DNA of 64,000 bases from Pampus argenteus (lineage: Eukaryota; Chordata; Actinopteri; Scombriformes; Stromateidae). This document shows, one piece after another, positions 1 through 13,435 of the stretch (position 1 is the first letter of the stretch; every line of letters begins with the position of its first letter). The stretch covers positions 2,974,001 through 3,038,000 of the forward strand of contig CM072879.1 in the NCBI GenBank assembly GCA_036937835.1. The letters are read 5' to 3'. Under the pieces are notes generated by a model. The model saw only the letters and a program-made list of their open reading frames with translations. It was not told where the DNA came from and did no database searches. Made by a program: the position numbers and the translations under genes.

Positions 1-2160
1 GTTGGGACCTTGATCGCTATGCAGCCACTTGACAACAAAGCTCTTAAAAAAGCAACTTGATAAGACAAAACAGTTTTTAGCTATGGCAAAAGAACCAACT
101 AATGATTACGTCTAATTCTAACATACAAGGTGAGGATGATGGTGATTCTTCAGAGGAATAATTACAGCAAGGAAAAAAAAAACATTTCAATGTTCATTTG
201 GACACATGACTATTAAAAAAAAACAAAACAAAAAAACCAGACGTTAAAAACTGTGAACTTACCCTTTAAGTAGCTGCCAGCAGTTCTCATCTTTCACCAC
301 TAGATGTGAGTACATTCACACACAGAATGCAGCTGATCTCAGTGGTAATATTCTAGTCTTACAGAAAGCTTGCTGTTGTGAATCTAAAGCTCAGTATGAA
401 GTATTTTTGAAGTTATTAATCAGTGAAATGATAAAGTTACAGTAACATTCAAAGTGCTGCTTGTAAGACTTTTTTTCAGATACAATGTTGTCACACCATG
501 AGGATAATATACTTCGCTTTGGAAGATGGACACACATGGAAATGAGTTTTTACAGTAGTTACAGTATATCTGCTATCATTAATTAATGTATTGTTCACTG
601 TCTCTGTTAAAAAACAAACAAAAAAACAACCAAACTTTAAAATATCAGTATTAATATTCTGCAGATGACTGTGTGAAAGATGGAAGGGATCTAAAAAGCC
701 AATGGCAAATGAAACAGGGAGAAAGTAGAATCAGAACAGAACAGGCTCATCAGGAAGGAGGCCTTAAAGAGAAAGGAGCTGAACTGAGGGGCTGCAGAAA
801 GGATTGTATAAGATAAATAAGAAGATTTTGAGTTATATCATGCAAAGATATTCCAGTAGAATACCTGGGAATTTACAGAATATCCTTTAATGAGGTAAAT
901 TACTGTAAAGTATATCAGCAAATACGTTTTATTCAAATCAAATACATTCAGTTCATAGAAAAGAGGTATGCAATGCAATATCAAGCATTGGCCATCATGT
1001 TTAATGCAGACTTGTGCTCTATCTCCCCTTTATAATACTCAGCTGTGGGTGCCTATGTGATGTGGACATTGTTTACTTTGTCCTTCTCTTTTCTGGTGAG
1101 AATTATAAAGAAGCTATGCCTCCAGTGTAAGCCTTATCTTCACCACTGAATCTAAGCTAAGTGCTTGTACTCTGCCGGGTCAACCAAAGAGGCTTCTCTT
1201 TGCCCCAAGGCCCTGCTGTACTCCATCCACTTCCATCTTCTTTTATGTGGCAAAATGAAAAGGAGACATAATGGGAGAGACTAAATGCCCCTGCTGGGCC
1301 TGCATATCCACGTCAGACAGGGCCAGATTTATTAGGTTTAGGCATCAGGAATGGGATGGTTAAATTCTCATATTATGTTAGGATTTTTCATTAACAGAAA
1401 ATAAAAGAAACTTCCTTGAATAAAATGGAGAGATCGTCATTTATCCCTGCTGTCTGGCAGTTTAACCTCAGGTGAGGACTCTCTGGAGCCACTTCAGAGG
1501 ACAGGAAATGTTTGCGGAGGTCTGAGAGCTACACACACATATGACCAGAGGCGAAGCGCACTCTGGAGGAAGAAAAACAAATCTGAGGATTGTTTTCTTT
1601 TGTTGTATGTCTGCACAAAACCCACTTTGATGTTGTCATAGCTCCAAATTCATATGTGTCCCCTGGAAACCACAATCTCCTGTATTACAGAGGAGTATAC
1701 AGTATGCAATGCGACTGCTCTACCATGATAAATGTGCACGGTTAAATTGAGGCTTTGGTTATTGTTTTCAGTTCTTATATAAGTGGCCCCTGGGGGCTGC
1801 ATGTTATATGATTGAGGGTGGATCTTTCCCAACATCTAAATACTGAAACTATCTCTGCAAAGACTGGGTTCCACTCACATCCTGAGATCCATGTGTGGTT
1901 AGGCCTAGGCAACAAAAGCACTTTGGTTAAGGTTGGTGAAAGATCCCATTCATACAATATTTCCCCAACATCCAGTGCCAAAACATAATCATAAAGGTTT
2001 AATATATCTATAGTTACTACCAGTGGATATTGCACTTTTTTGTGGCTTGCAATGCGTTAATCAGCAACATTTTCTAATAATTCTGATAACATACTGTAAT
2101 AATTTTGTAATCCAGCCAGCATTACGTTTACTACAAATAACAAAAACAATATGTCACCCA
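1..2160. other. AT-rich non-coding stretch, no gene seen
   Basis: Only short chance open frames of about 60-90 codons occur, with no domain, signal peptide or convincing splice context. Short A-runs and AT-rich tracts are scattered. I see nothing recognisable here; it could be intergenic or intronic. Confidence 0.55.
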
Positions 2161-2170
2161 AAAAATGACA

Positions 2171-2193
2171 TACAGTGCCAGTCAAAAGTTTGG
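2171..2193. repeat. Tc1-like terminal inverted repeat remnant
   Basis: The stretch begins TACAGTGCCAGTCAAAAG and continues TTTGG. This closely resembles the outer end of a Tc1-family transposon common in fish, with TA as the expected target dinucleotide. No matching inverted end and no transposase sequence follow, so it looks like an orphan terminus. The family is assigned from memory of the terminus only. Confidence 0.4.
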
Positions 2194-2374
2194 TATAGTT
2201 ATGTTTGAGTGACAGATGCCATCTAGAAATAGTTATTAGCAGGAGCATAGTGGCACAGTTGAGATGATGTCTATATAATATGTTCCTCATTTAGAGGAGG
2301 AGGGGTGGATAGAAGCATTAGTTCAACTTCACTACAGGAGGCCGCTGTTTGTTTCCTGTTTCCAACCATGAGAT

Positions 2375-2590
2375 GGAACTATGATCGTCCTTAACCCTGT
2401 GCTTAATAACTGCAGCTATGATGATGAAGGTGGCCTAACTTCAAGGAAGTACATTTAACCCGCGTCATGTTTCTCTAACCTGAACAAGTTATTTCAACCC
2501 AAACTATGATATTTCCCTAAACTTAACTAAGTGAATGTTGTGCCTAAATCTAACCAGACCTTAACCACAGATACTGTTACATCATAAAAC
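2375..2590. repeat. Possible dispersed fish repeat
   Basis: The stretch has a degenerate internal rhythm of phrases such as CTAACC, TTAACTAA, CTAAATCTAACC and TTAACCA. It resembles a dispersed repeat seen widely in percomorph genomes. No terminal repeats or coding capacity are visible. The identification is tentative and rests on general resemblance. Confidence 0.25.
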
Positions 2591-3399
2591 ATCATTTTAG
2601 AAACCACAGGAGAAGCGTGTGAAATATGTGTGAATTAAAACTAATATTAATTCTTATATTATAATCCGTTCCATTATCTGTTCAAGTCTGAATAATGTAT
2701 TTGCATGCAGTTGCATCCAGACAACATGCTGTATGTGTTGGAACCTACAGTCTACACATGATGATTTTGGTGTTCATCTGCTCCACACTTCATGTACTCA
2801 GGTGAAACCATAGACAGTACTGAAACTTGTAATAAAATCAAGTTTTTATTGTTGTCTGTCCCTTTACATTATGCATTTCTTAAGATGACTCTCTCATGTT
2901 CCTTTTTATCATTTTATTTTTTATCATTTTTGGTTTACCTTTGTGAAATACTTTCTCCTCTAACAGCTTTCAGCTTTCTTGATAGTTAATCTTTAGCATT
3001 CAATTCGACATTTAACTCCTCTGTGGAATAATGTATAAGATATACATGGATCATGTGGATATACTGCCTTCATTCAGACATTCAAGCATTGCATAAAAAA
3101 AAAAAAAAACCAAGCAATTTATGAACAATATGATTGTTTTAGTGTTTATTGTATAAATTTGTTGTTTGTGTGCTCTTATGGAACCACGTACTTTTTTGCA
3201 CTTCAGTTTTGGCTCTCTTAGTAAAAGTGATAGTAGAAGTGATGATCTGCATCACAACAAAGCAAACTAATCCATGCTTTAACAACTATTACCTTTATTT
3301 TTTCCTTTGAACGATGAAAATTCCCTAATAAGTTAGATATGTCAGTTCCCTAATAAAACACATTCTTCATTTTAGTCACATGCAAGGTGCACTTCAGCA
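2591..3399. other. Non-coding stretch, no gene seen
   Basis: AT-rich sequence with one A-tract near 3096-3111. A 65-codon hydrophobic open frame at 2792-2989 has no supporting context and is treated as chance. Confidence 0.5.
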
Positions 3400-3476
3400 A
3401 TCAGTGCATTACTGATCAATACATGCTGCTCTGGTGTTTGACCTGAACAGTTTCAGCTCAAACACCGGAGCAGCAT
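3400..3476. other. Two adjacent hairpins, one with a 19-bp stem
   Basis: The main hairpin has arms at 3423-3441 and 3458-3476. These 19-base arms are reverse complements with one mismatch, which would be a G-U wobble if the plus strand were transcribed. The loop is 16 bases. Just upstream, 3400-3416 forms a second small hairpin (ATCAGT, 5-base loop, ACTGAT). Possible readings are a structured RNA such as a microRNA-like precursor, a foldback remnant, or a cruciform-prone site. I do not recognise the arm sequence as a known microRNA. Pairing beyond the 19-bp stem is weak, which counts against a standard pre-miRNA. Confidence 0.45.
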
Positions 3477-4596
3477 TTCATTTTGCAGACTCTGTACTCC
3501 GCTGCAGCCTTTGAACCTTACTTTTTTAATAAAACTTTGTTTTTCCCAGCTGACATCAAAGGATTATTTACTGGCACAGCATTTTAGTCAGCTTTCTGCC
3601 AGCCTTTCTGACATGTGGGAGTGATTACCTACCTGAGTCTTCTTCCCATAAAGCCTCAGCTAAAAAAAGGCTGGCTACGCACTCGCCCATTTGATTTATA
3701 GAGAACGCGTGAAATATCACAGCAGGATATCAGGTAGGGGAAAGTCTGGGAGTATTGACACAGGTGAACTGTGACTGATGATAAAAACACTAAGAGCGAT
3801 GGTGGAAAACGTAAGATGACAAAAAAAAATGCAAAAATATATTAATATCGGTAATGATTCTATTGAACTACTAAATGTGATAATATTCATATCAAATATG
3901 GTCGGCCTTCAACAGCTTAAACCCAAAACACACAATTGTTCATGTGCTTCAGAACCTTCATTGTTGATTCCGACTGAGAAAATGTCACAATGGCACATAA
4001 AAGTAGAATCTTTGAAGGGTTGTGTTTACTTAGCAACGGTCACACCTCACAGGTAAGTGCAGCAGCTTTGGCAGGTTTGGTTTGGTCAGGCACAGATATA
4101 CTGTAAAACCCTCTGAGTGGGAAATTAGCAGAGGAACACAGGTAGGCAAATGTGATGTTATTAATTATTATTATTATTATTATTATATTAACAATAGATC
4201 AGATGTGCACACATAATGGGAAAGGTATCAACTGTGACAAATGCGGAAAATACAGAAGTGTTTGCTGTCGAGTTCACCACAACGTAAGATGACTACTCCA
4301 ACAGTTTAGCAATGCACTCCTATAACAGAGCAACAAAGATGAACTGTGTGTTGAGAGTGTGTGTCCTGTATTTTCATCTGTCTTGTGTGTGTGAATCAAG
4401 AATGTTGGCACCAACAGTCCTGCGTAGGCCATTCTATTGGATCGTAGCACGTCAAGGCCTTTGGCAAGAAAAGCCATGATCTGAAATATGCACAGATAAA
4501 AGACAAGAAACAAATAGTAATATATTATATTAATAATTTTGTTCAGACAGATACATTGATCACAGCACCTGAACACCAGTTAACTTCAAGGTTTCA
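3477..4596. other. Non-coding stretch with an (ATT)n tract
   Basis: No gene is recognised. An ATT/TTA microsatellite lies at about 4158-4190. Short open frames at 3829-4056 (plus) and 4274-4576 (minus) lack any domain signature. Confidence 0.5.
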
Positions 4597-4870
4597 AGAT
4601 TTTCAAGATTTTTTATTTGTCATATTCCCAGTAAGACAAACAGTCACACTGAACAATGAAATTCTTTCTTTGCATCCTCCCTGACAACACAAATACCACA
4701 CAGACATTAACTCACACCGCACAAACAGAAATCACAGAAATAAATACAAATAAAGTCTGAACACAAAATATACAGATTAGACAAAAATATACAGATTAGA
4801 GACATATGTATATAAATATAGCTTAAACTTCAAATCAAACCAAAATAAACAATAAACATACTATATGAAG
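4597..4870 (-). repeat. LINE 3'-end-like dispersed repeat
   Basis: Read on the plus strand, it starts with a repeated TTTCAAGATTTTCAAGATT phrase and a TTTATTTGTCATATTCCCAG block. It continues through ACAATGAAATTCT and into A-rich and ATATACAGATTAG direct repeats. This is the layout of a reverse-oriented non-LTR retrotransposon tail common in fish. No reverse transcriptase codons remain. The class is inferred from resemblance only. Confidence 0.35.
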
Positions 4871-6169
4871 TTGAGTTCTGCCACAGCAGTCAGGATACAG
4901 GTAATCTATTACTAACAGCTGGCAGCTTGTTTTTGACTACTTGTTCCATTTGCCATCATTGATCTTGATATGTTTTAAAGGTTTTACAGTTAGGACGACA
5001 TGCACTTTACTCATGAATAGATTATGACTACAGTGAATAATTAAAGATGAAATATACATTTCCCCCAAAGAGACATCCTAAGAAGAAGCCATGATATGAA
5101 GCTCTCTCTTCTTTACACAACTGCAACCATTTACATTTCTTGTGTAACTGGGTGCAACACGAAGCTTTTTGAGGACAAACAGTGCCATTATCCCCATTTT
5201 TATGACTGCCACATCCCCTCGCAATGACAGCAGGTTTATGCCCGTCATAAACAGGTTCCGCTGTAGATCTGATCCGACAGTGCATTGTCTGACCTAGTAC
5301 ATTTGAAGCATACTAAAACCTTTCAGTGCTTTTAAACCCTTTGGTCCTTAAGTCTGTACCTGAAAGGCCCGTGTGGTGTTTCCATGAGCAGTAAGTTGCT
5401 GTCAGTATGAGAGGGTCTTTATCTGTGCTACTCACGTTTGACAGGTTCAGGTGAAAGAGACAGTTTATAAGGAAGCTTGAAATAAAAAGCTATGCGAGTA
5501 GCATTACAAGTGGGTCTAATATGGGAACCTAAGCATCGGGGCTTTTCTATATATTTATCATGCGTTTAGTCACCTCGGTGCAAACACCACCTCTATCTTT
5601 GATGTCTGATGTGTGCTGTGAATTCATTCTGAGTGTGTGATTTATTATCAAAGGGTTGGCACACTTTAGCCGAAACAGAGGGGCATTGGGAAAGATGTCA
5701 GTTTGACTAAGAGAAAAAAAAGGCAACTGCTGCTGGAGGCACCTCGGAGGAATCTGAGCTCCCAACATGCAGTGCGGCCAGCTGGATTTACCACTCTGAT
5801 CCATGCTCCTTGATGTGGTGGCAATGAGACCGAGGTTCTGATAGACAGCAATACCCTTGATGGTGTTCACTGTATCTGCTCCTCCCTCTGGCATGGAAGC
5901 ACGGGAAACGATAGCCTACAGTGCGATTAGACCAGGTTTTAGAAAATGTAAAACAAAATAAAAGTGAACGTCTTGTTTGCTGTCCAAAAATAAAAAATAA
6001 AAAATCAATCTACCTATCACATTTTGATGTATCTTGCCTACAGGTAGAAACCTGTGTACAAATACAATGTTCTTACCATATGATTTGTAATAGTTTATAC
6101 CATTTTCCATGCAATCAACACAAACCTCTGCCATATATATTCTGCAACATTACTAAGTAAAACATGACA
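4871..6169. other. Non-coding stretch, no gene seen
   Basis: Several 60-115 codon open frames overlap on both strands (5028-5285 and 5547-5894 on minus, 5921-6160 on plus). None shows a family motif, plausible exon borders or a consistent frame. I treat them as chance frames. Confidence 0.5.
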
Positions 6170-6300
6170 ATTTAATCAGCTTTATTAGCCACGTATGTCT
6201 ACAGATACAATGGATTTGATTTTAGTTGGGCGACTTTCAATGTACTTACACACTATAACAGCAACGATCAAAACAGTATGTGAAATATGAACATGAAATA
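6170..6300 (-). repeat. Possible LINE tail fragment
   Basis: The phrase around CAGCTTTATTAGCCACGTAT, TCTACAGATACAATGGATTTG and the following lines resembles a dispersed fish repeat end in reverse orientation. It is short and degenerate, without target duplications. Confidence 0.3.
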
Positions 6301-9300
6301 ACAACAATCACAACTGGATTTATGGTTAAAGTTTAACCAAAGCATGCTAATCTATAATTGCATGTTAAGTCAATGGCTAATTAGCCACCATGCTCTAAAG
6401 TTACCTCTAAATCCAATATGTAAACTCACACGGTTTACACTGTTTCAAGTTAAATGAATATGTGCGTTATGCGTCAGGTAAATACTATGGAAACAAACAA
6501 GTCATATATACATTACAGATGTGCATATATGATACAAGTTCCTGTTCGTTGCATTGGCAATTGAATAATCAACAAAGGATATAGTAATACCATGGTAACA
6601 CCATGGAAACAAACAATTCCTTTTTTCAGTACAGTTGTGTTGATTGCATGGGAAAGGGAATAATCTATTACAAAGTATATTATTAAAGTTATTACCTGGT
6701 TAGTTTAAGGCAAATCTAATAAATCCTTTATAAAGGTTTCTGCCTTTGATGATAGCAACTTGAATACATCCTTTTGGCCTCTGTTCATACTTTCTGGGTG
6801 CACTTTTTGAAGAATCCAGTCTTTCACTATGGGACACAGCTGTTTCTTTACCTCCATAATGACATATACTAATTATGTATACAACCTGTCACAATGCTGG
6901 ACTCAGAGGCTGCGCTATTTCCCATGAGCACTTCATTTCAATGTTGGCCCAGCAGGTGAAGAACATGCAAATGTTTCTGTAGAAATGATCTGTATTCATC
7001 AGCACTAATTGTGATGGTGGCTCTCAGCCCTTTAGATGTGTGTGCCTGTTTTTTTTTGCCTATGCTGTGCTGACTGAAGACCCTTTAGCTCTCAAAGTCA
7101 TGTGCGAACATTTGCTTTTGCCTTTCACCACAACTGCTGCTTTGTTGCAGTTCAGGGGCTGAATCTTCATGTCTTGCATTTCTAGAAAGAATTTGTCACA
7201 ATGACCAACATCCAACCATGTCTCACGTCAGAGGTTTTTATCAGTTATGCTAGTGTTGCATGTTGAAGCCAAGCTGCCACAGAATCTGATTCACTGATTA
7301 CATTTAATTGGCTTACTGGTAGTTTTTTTTTTTTTTTAAGTCAACAGGGAAACATCAGCAAGGTACAGCTGGGTTTTGAATACTTCCTGTTACAGACTTC
7401 CTGTTTACAAAGTGAGCACTTCGCTGCAGGAAAACTCCTACGCGACAGACTCAGGTTTTTAGATTTATATCAACTTATACCAGTGCCCATCCAAATATAG
7501 CTGATGTTACTACTTGATTAGTAATGTCTCTTTGTCTAGAAATGCTATAAAGATGTATCGAGAAGGTCTTGTTGGGAACTGAACTCTATTTATGAGACAT
7601 TGGATCGTGTTGGGATGACAGGTTCACTGGGCCAATCTTTCCACCACTTTGGTCCTGGATTGCTATAAAATTTTGTACTGACTGTACTTTCCACTGTAGA
7701 ATGCAAATAATCAAAGCCAGACTTAAACAGCCTGGATTTACTGTTAATCCCAAAGTGTTACAGATAAATGGAAGTTATTATATACATACAGTATATTTTC
7801 CATTATGCTGGTACATTGTTTGACAGTTGCCCACTTTCTGTTCATGTTCAACGTAACCCAGGTTTCACTTTGTATTGACATTCTGTTGTTCTGCCATTTG
7901 GACTGTTTGACTTTATGAACTAACGAGGGACACTAGATTGTTTCATAGTGTGTGGGGATGAGATGTAAGTTGAGCCTGGCCCTGAGGCGCTCTGAAAGAC
8001 CCACCTTTCTAGGAGCTTACTTTGGAGGATTATAAATATATTATAAATAAAATAAAATACCTTCCATCCAGAATGATCTTTCTCCTACACAGTCTTATTT
8101 CCTTTCTGCCTAATCACTCTGCTTTCTTTGCTCCATCAAACCTATTCACGCTCCTCAGTTCCACTGAAACACTCACCTAACAGTAGATAATGTAGGGCTG
8201 GTAAAGATAGACTTCCAGAAAGAGTACAATGATTGAAAAGTATTACACAGAACAGGTTCCACCATTGCCTTTTAAAAGGCAAAGTGGTTGGGATTTCAAT
8301 GCTGGTTTAGGAGGAGGAGACTACATACTCTGACATGTACAGTGGGACATATCCTTTCTTTTCTGCAGTAAGACAGGACTGGCTCATGCCACTGTTAAAG
8401 TGTATGCAACAGAAGTTTCTTCCTGTCACAAGGGTTTACATAAGGTGTAGGCTTTGTGAGACAGAAGGTTACGATAGTTCTATAAGCACAGGTGGCGCAA
8501 TCTACCTATGGACCCTTCTACAATGACTAGGAGGAGTTGTGGTATGCAGCAAATACACATATTCGGTAGGTTCGACCTAATTGACTGGCTATGTATGTGC
8601 AAATTTGATTGGATGAATGTAGCCATGTGTTTGGTTGTAAGCTTTTACTGACACAGACCAGTAGAGGGCTCTGTCTATGCTTATGGCATGAGTGTTACAA
8701 TATTGTAACCTTCAATACCGCAGTTGGGCCTCGATGTTTGTGGGTAAACAAAGGACGGCCTACATGAACCTCCACAAGGCTAACTTGAGGCCGACATGGT
8801 ACTTCAAAAGCCCGACAATAAAGGCAAGAGTACCAGGACCCCAAAACAGAGTCCCACTCTAAGTCTGCCTCGCAACTCATATCCAGGTGCAAGATTTTGA
8901 CATAGCCAAGTCATGACATCAATGATAGCATAGAGCACCTGAAATGCTCTCACGGCTTGCTTCCAGTTGGAAACACAGATATAGAGTAAATCCATGTACA
9001 CTTAAACTAGAACTTAAATGATTTTTAACCTTCGCTGGTCGAGCCGAAAAACCCCTTTCTTTCTGTGCGTAGAAAACACAGTATCAGGATCCTATCTTAC
9101 GTTAAAAGAACAGCAACAAAATAGAAGAATCTATAATACCAACATATGGACAGTAGGTGGCAGCGCAGTGCTGTGGACTACGTACTTCGTACGTCTTCCC
9201 ATAGCTCAAGAACACTTTGAGTTTAAAGCCACACATTTGCCTGCCTCATTTTTTTTCTCATGTCAGTGATATGTAAGGTGCACAAAACAATACACATAAC

Positions 9301-10426
9301 TAGATGTAATAGATGTTTACCCATTTAATGTTAGCAGTTATTGTGCAATGCATCCCCTTGTGTTAGAGGGTAGTTTTCTGGCTGCTGCACATTAAGTTAT
9401 TATTTTTTATATTTAAAAGAAAATCAGTCTGTATGTTCGGTAAATGTGAGTCCATTTTGTCAGTTACTTAGTAATTAGCAACTTTAGCTCAACAATTCAC
9501 AACATATTATCTCTTGGTGGTCATATGTTTAGCTGTTCCTCTGCCTCTTGTAGTGATAATGGCACATGTAATAAATGTATTAAATTTGCTGTGTTGAAGG
9601 CAATGCTCAGTGAGTTTAAAGCGCAAGGTAAATCATTAGTTACTGTAGTTAGCCAGCTCCCATTAGCCGGTGTGTTGCAACCATAGCATAGGTCTTACTC
9701 CCCTGGCAGTTCGCAAGCAGCCGGAAAACCTGTGCAACTGTTTACCACCAAGTAGGTTCATGCTTTAAACAAGTTTACACACACACAAACACACATGCTG
9801 AAAAACTAACTCTGATTATTGGTCGCTCTGTAGTCAGAAAGTTAGTTTATGCATGTGCTCCAGCTTTAATCAGCTGGCAGTCACAGACCAATCACAGCAC
9901 ATTCTCACAATAAGGCGCTCCATTTAAATACGACTCCCTTCTAACTCACTCAGTCTTTGCCTCCACCACTACGGCCTCCACCGTTTGTGTTCAGAATTCC
10001 TAACGTGACTCAAAGTTTAACCCGGAATTCCTTCTCAGTTCTGGGAAATGTGAAGTTAGTGACACCAGCAATCATAGTCTGAAATCATTATTCGTGTCAG
10101 CAATAACAACTCCTAATTACACCAGTTGCAGGTCACTGAAAATAAAGTTGAGTCTATGTGTACATACGCAAAACATCAGACTTCATAGTTCCAGTGACAT
10201 ATAGCTGCATGTCATCATTTAACCAGTAGATGTCAAGGTGGTCACCAGCGAATGGCGTGGCCGTTCATAGATAAGTGGCCGGACCTTAAGGGGGAAAACC
10301 TGATTAGTAGAGACGACATACATCCCATTGATGCAGCTCTCTTATCTAGAAACACGGCCGAGTTTAAAACCTAATAAAAAAACACCACCACTGCAATGCA
10401 AGTGCAACAGAATTAAAAGTTGACTC
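6301..10426. other. Long stretch without a recognisable gene
   Basis: No coding region is supported. A T-tract sits at about 7323-7338. A small inverted repeat (ACGTAC, 3-base loop, GTACGT) lies near 9181. Short open frames around 8335-9269 overlap on both strands without domain signatures. The segment from about 10200 to 10426 may be the degenerate upstream part of the LINE copy that follows. Confidence 0.5.
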
Positions 10427-10766
10427 TTAAACATTAGATCCCTTTCATCTAAACCTGCAGTAGTAAATAATCTAGTCAAATTATCATACTGATTTGAAAC
10501 CTGGCTGTGTCATGAAGACTATGATGTCATATGTCCATTATTATTATAGTTGTTATTGTTGTTGCTGTACTTCTATGTGTCTCCTTGGAAGCCGCTCACC
10601 TCAAACCAGGTTCTGCTTGAGGTTTCTGCCCGTTAAAGGTGAGTTTTTCCTTGCCATCGTCGCCATAGGAGAATTTTTGGTCTCTATAAATTAAATAGCA
10701 CGGTCTAGCCCTGCTCTGTATGAAAAGTGTAAAATGAAATGAGATAACTGAGATTTGACATGACAC
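10427..10766 (+). mobile_element. Internally deleted L2-type LINE copy
   Basis: From 10427 the plus strand reads LNIRSLSSKP, then VVNNLVKLSY, a stop, and FETWLCHEDYDV. That matches the start of the apurinic-type endonuclease domain of L2/CR1-like LINE ORF2, with the NIRSL and ETWL motifs. After about 50 bases it passes into a typical fish L2 3' tail: AGGTTTCTGCC, GTTAAAGGTGAGTTTTTCC, TTGCCATCGTCGCC and a GAGATAACTGAGATTTGACA end, followed by a short AC run. The rest of the endonuclease and the whole reverse transcriptase are missing, so this copy is dead. LINE class rests on motifs; the exact family is not fixed. Confidence 0.6.
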
Positions 10767-13190
10767 ACACACACATTGCTCTTTGTAAGATGACAAAAGC
10801 CAGGCTTTTCATCTTCAACAATGTGTTGTATTTTAAAAGCTTGTTAAATGATACGTTGTGTCTGAAAAAGCGGTGACCTTTGTTTAGAGGATTCACATCT
10901 ACCAATCCTAGTGAAGAAGAGGCGGTTTGTAGTACGGAGTCATTTCTTTTAATTACAGCATTATTTAATTAGGCTAGGGTTTGAAAAGATAATGCATACA
11001 GCAACATTTCATCCAACATACATCAGATATAGAAGTATGACCAACATTAACATTATATCTGCATTTTATTCAAATGTAAATGTATCTCCACATTTATAGT
11101 AAACTGATTAAGACTCCACGCTGTAAATATAGAAGTGTGTAAAGCCACTTTATTCGTGATTATAAACTCACCCTCTTTGTGTTTGACACTAACAGCTTGG
11201 CCAATGACAGCAGCTTCAGCCCTGCGCTGCCAAATCTGTCACAACATTAGCTGTGGCCTTTTAGGGAGATGGAGGCACCACTTGTGACTTGTGTGTGTGT
11301 GCGTGTGTGTAAGAGAGAGAGAGAGAGAGAGAGACAAAGAAAGAGAGAAAGAGAGTACACACAGGCCTCTAAGACAAATATTACATAATGTGATGAGAAG
11401 AGCAGACTGTCTGTGCCCAGAGGTAGCAGACACAAGAATCTATCATGATTACTGTATTGCTTGTTGGACCACCACTTACTAAGTGTGTGTGTGTGTGACA
11501 GAGAGAGACAGACTGATGCATAGAGAGGTGGTAGTAGACAGGGAAGGTCATCTTAACTGCATTTGCAGTTTTCTAAATACACATAAATATTAAACTGAGA
11601 CACTTTTCGTTCTGTACAGTATTTGTGTAAAATTCTCTGTGGCCTGGTGCTTTGTGCTTAATGGTGTTCAATTTGCATACATCCAAATGGAACAACAGCA
11701 GACCCTATTTAATTATTACACAACCTGCACGCTGCATCCTTGAACAGTGTGCTTACAGTCTTCTGTCACGGTTAGCTTCTCATGACACCTGATTCAGACC
11801 ATCCTGGTTCTGTATGCTCAGCAATACGAGCTGCCTCCAATTCAACATGTTTCTGTTTTGCTATTACGTTTCACGCACACACAGACACACACCCACACAC
11901 AGCTTCATCCAATGCCACTGAGAGCCTCTTGCATAGCGGAGGGACACACCATAACACTGAAACGTTGACATCACCTCCACCTCAGGCTGTAAACACCAAC
12001 CTCCTGATCCATGGACATAATGCTGCACATACAGTATGAACACAGTATTCACACATTATTTACACATAAGTTATTAAAGTAGAACATATTCACATAATGC
12101 TCACATACAAGAACTCCGTCTTCTACAATATACAGTATGTTCATATACTACTATAAAAAAAGCTTTTATTTTAACTGTGGCAGTGATGTCTTTGTAAGCC
12201 ACTTTACATTAATACTGGGACACAAATTGTCCTTGGGAAGACTCTACTTATGACAGATATGAGAGGAAGAGATGATCGAGATGTAAAATGAATGTTGATA
12301 TCTTCACAAAAGATAGAGGAGGAACTCAACACAATAGAAGATTCAAGGATTCAAGGAGGAAGAGGATAGAGATAACAAAAATACACACACACACACACAC
12401 ACACATACACACAGAACAGCAGGAGGAGCAGGATTTCATTATGTTGAAAGAAAATACACGAGTGGCCTTGAAAAACTCTTTGCAAATTGTATAAATTATC
12501 AAGATAAACAGTGTAATTAGTTTAATGCTACAGTTACCATGTCTCCAAGCACAAAATCATATCGACATTAACGGTGGAAACAATGTATTTCCACAAAGTT
12601 GTACAAAAAAAGGGGGATAAGAGAGATATACCTGCTGATTCTTTAACAGCGCTCTTTTGCTTATCTGTGAAAACTGAGCCTGTCCAGTAAACCCAAGAAA
12701 AAATAATACCAACAAAAAAAATAATAATTTAAAGAAAACATCTGCAGCTTTGTGTTTCCCTGAGTCAGGAAATGAAACATGTCTGACAGCAATATTTAAA
12801 ACATTTATTTTCAAGTGTCCAGCTGAGCTAAAAGAAGGTCTAAAGCCACGCTGGGCAACTATTCAGGTACTGTGCTATTAAGAATATATCAGGGGTAAAA
12901 ATACTAAGCCTTCATACAGTTGTATTTATAGCCAGACTAAAAGTCTACAGCCACATAATTCTCATTATAAAGAAAAGAAAATTGTAGATGCAATTTTCAA
13001 GTTATAAGCGAGGCAAGAAACAACATTTAAATTATATATAATTATTAAAGGGAGAAACAACTGCAAGTGGACAGGTGCACACCCCATGAACAACAAGACG
13101 GAAGTGCATCAATCAACAAAGTGCCAAAAAGATTAAATGGGCTCAAGTTTTGACGTGTTCATGAAAGAGTTTTCAGGCATTTCAGGCATT
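10767..13190. other. Non-coding stretch with several microsatellites
   Basis: Simple repeats are the main content: (GT)n then (GA)n at about 11290-11356, (GT)n near 11483-11498, CA-rich sequence near 11875-11901, and (CA)n at 12383-12412. Open frames here (for example 11239-11435 and 12288-12494) are translations of these simple repeats. No gene is recognised. Confidence 0.6.
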
Positions 13191-13194
13191 AGCA

Positions 13195-13435
13195 TGCTGG
13201 CATGCTGATTAGATTAGATTTAATTTGTAGTAGAGCTTTTTTGCAGTTGTCATAAACAAAGCATCAGACAGTTAAAGTTTGACCTAAAAGATAAAAAAAG
13301 CCAGGTGATCGCCAATTTGTTGGAGGGAAGGTCTGGGGAATCACATAAATGGTTCATCCTCCGTGGATCATGACAATATCATGACAATCCATCCTACAGT
13401 GTCCATATATTTCAGTGTGGACCAAAATGTACCCT
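13195..13435. repeat. Degenerate dispersed repeat
   Basis: Phrases such as GGTCTGGGGAATCACATAAA, GGTTCATCCTCCGTGGATCA, ATGACAATCCATCC and ATATTTCAGTGTGGACCAAA follow in the order seen in a very common percomorph dispersed repeat. No coding capacity or intact ends are visible. Its class is not known to me. Confidence 0.4.

Noticed and set aside
8560..8585. GGTTCGACCTA, resembling a tRNA/SINE B-box
   Set aside because: No A-box at the right distance and no cloverleaf or SINE body around it.
11239..12494. Open frames rich in SLSL, RERERE or THTHTH
   Set aside because: They are translations of CT/GA/CA microsatellites.
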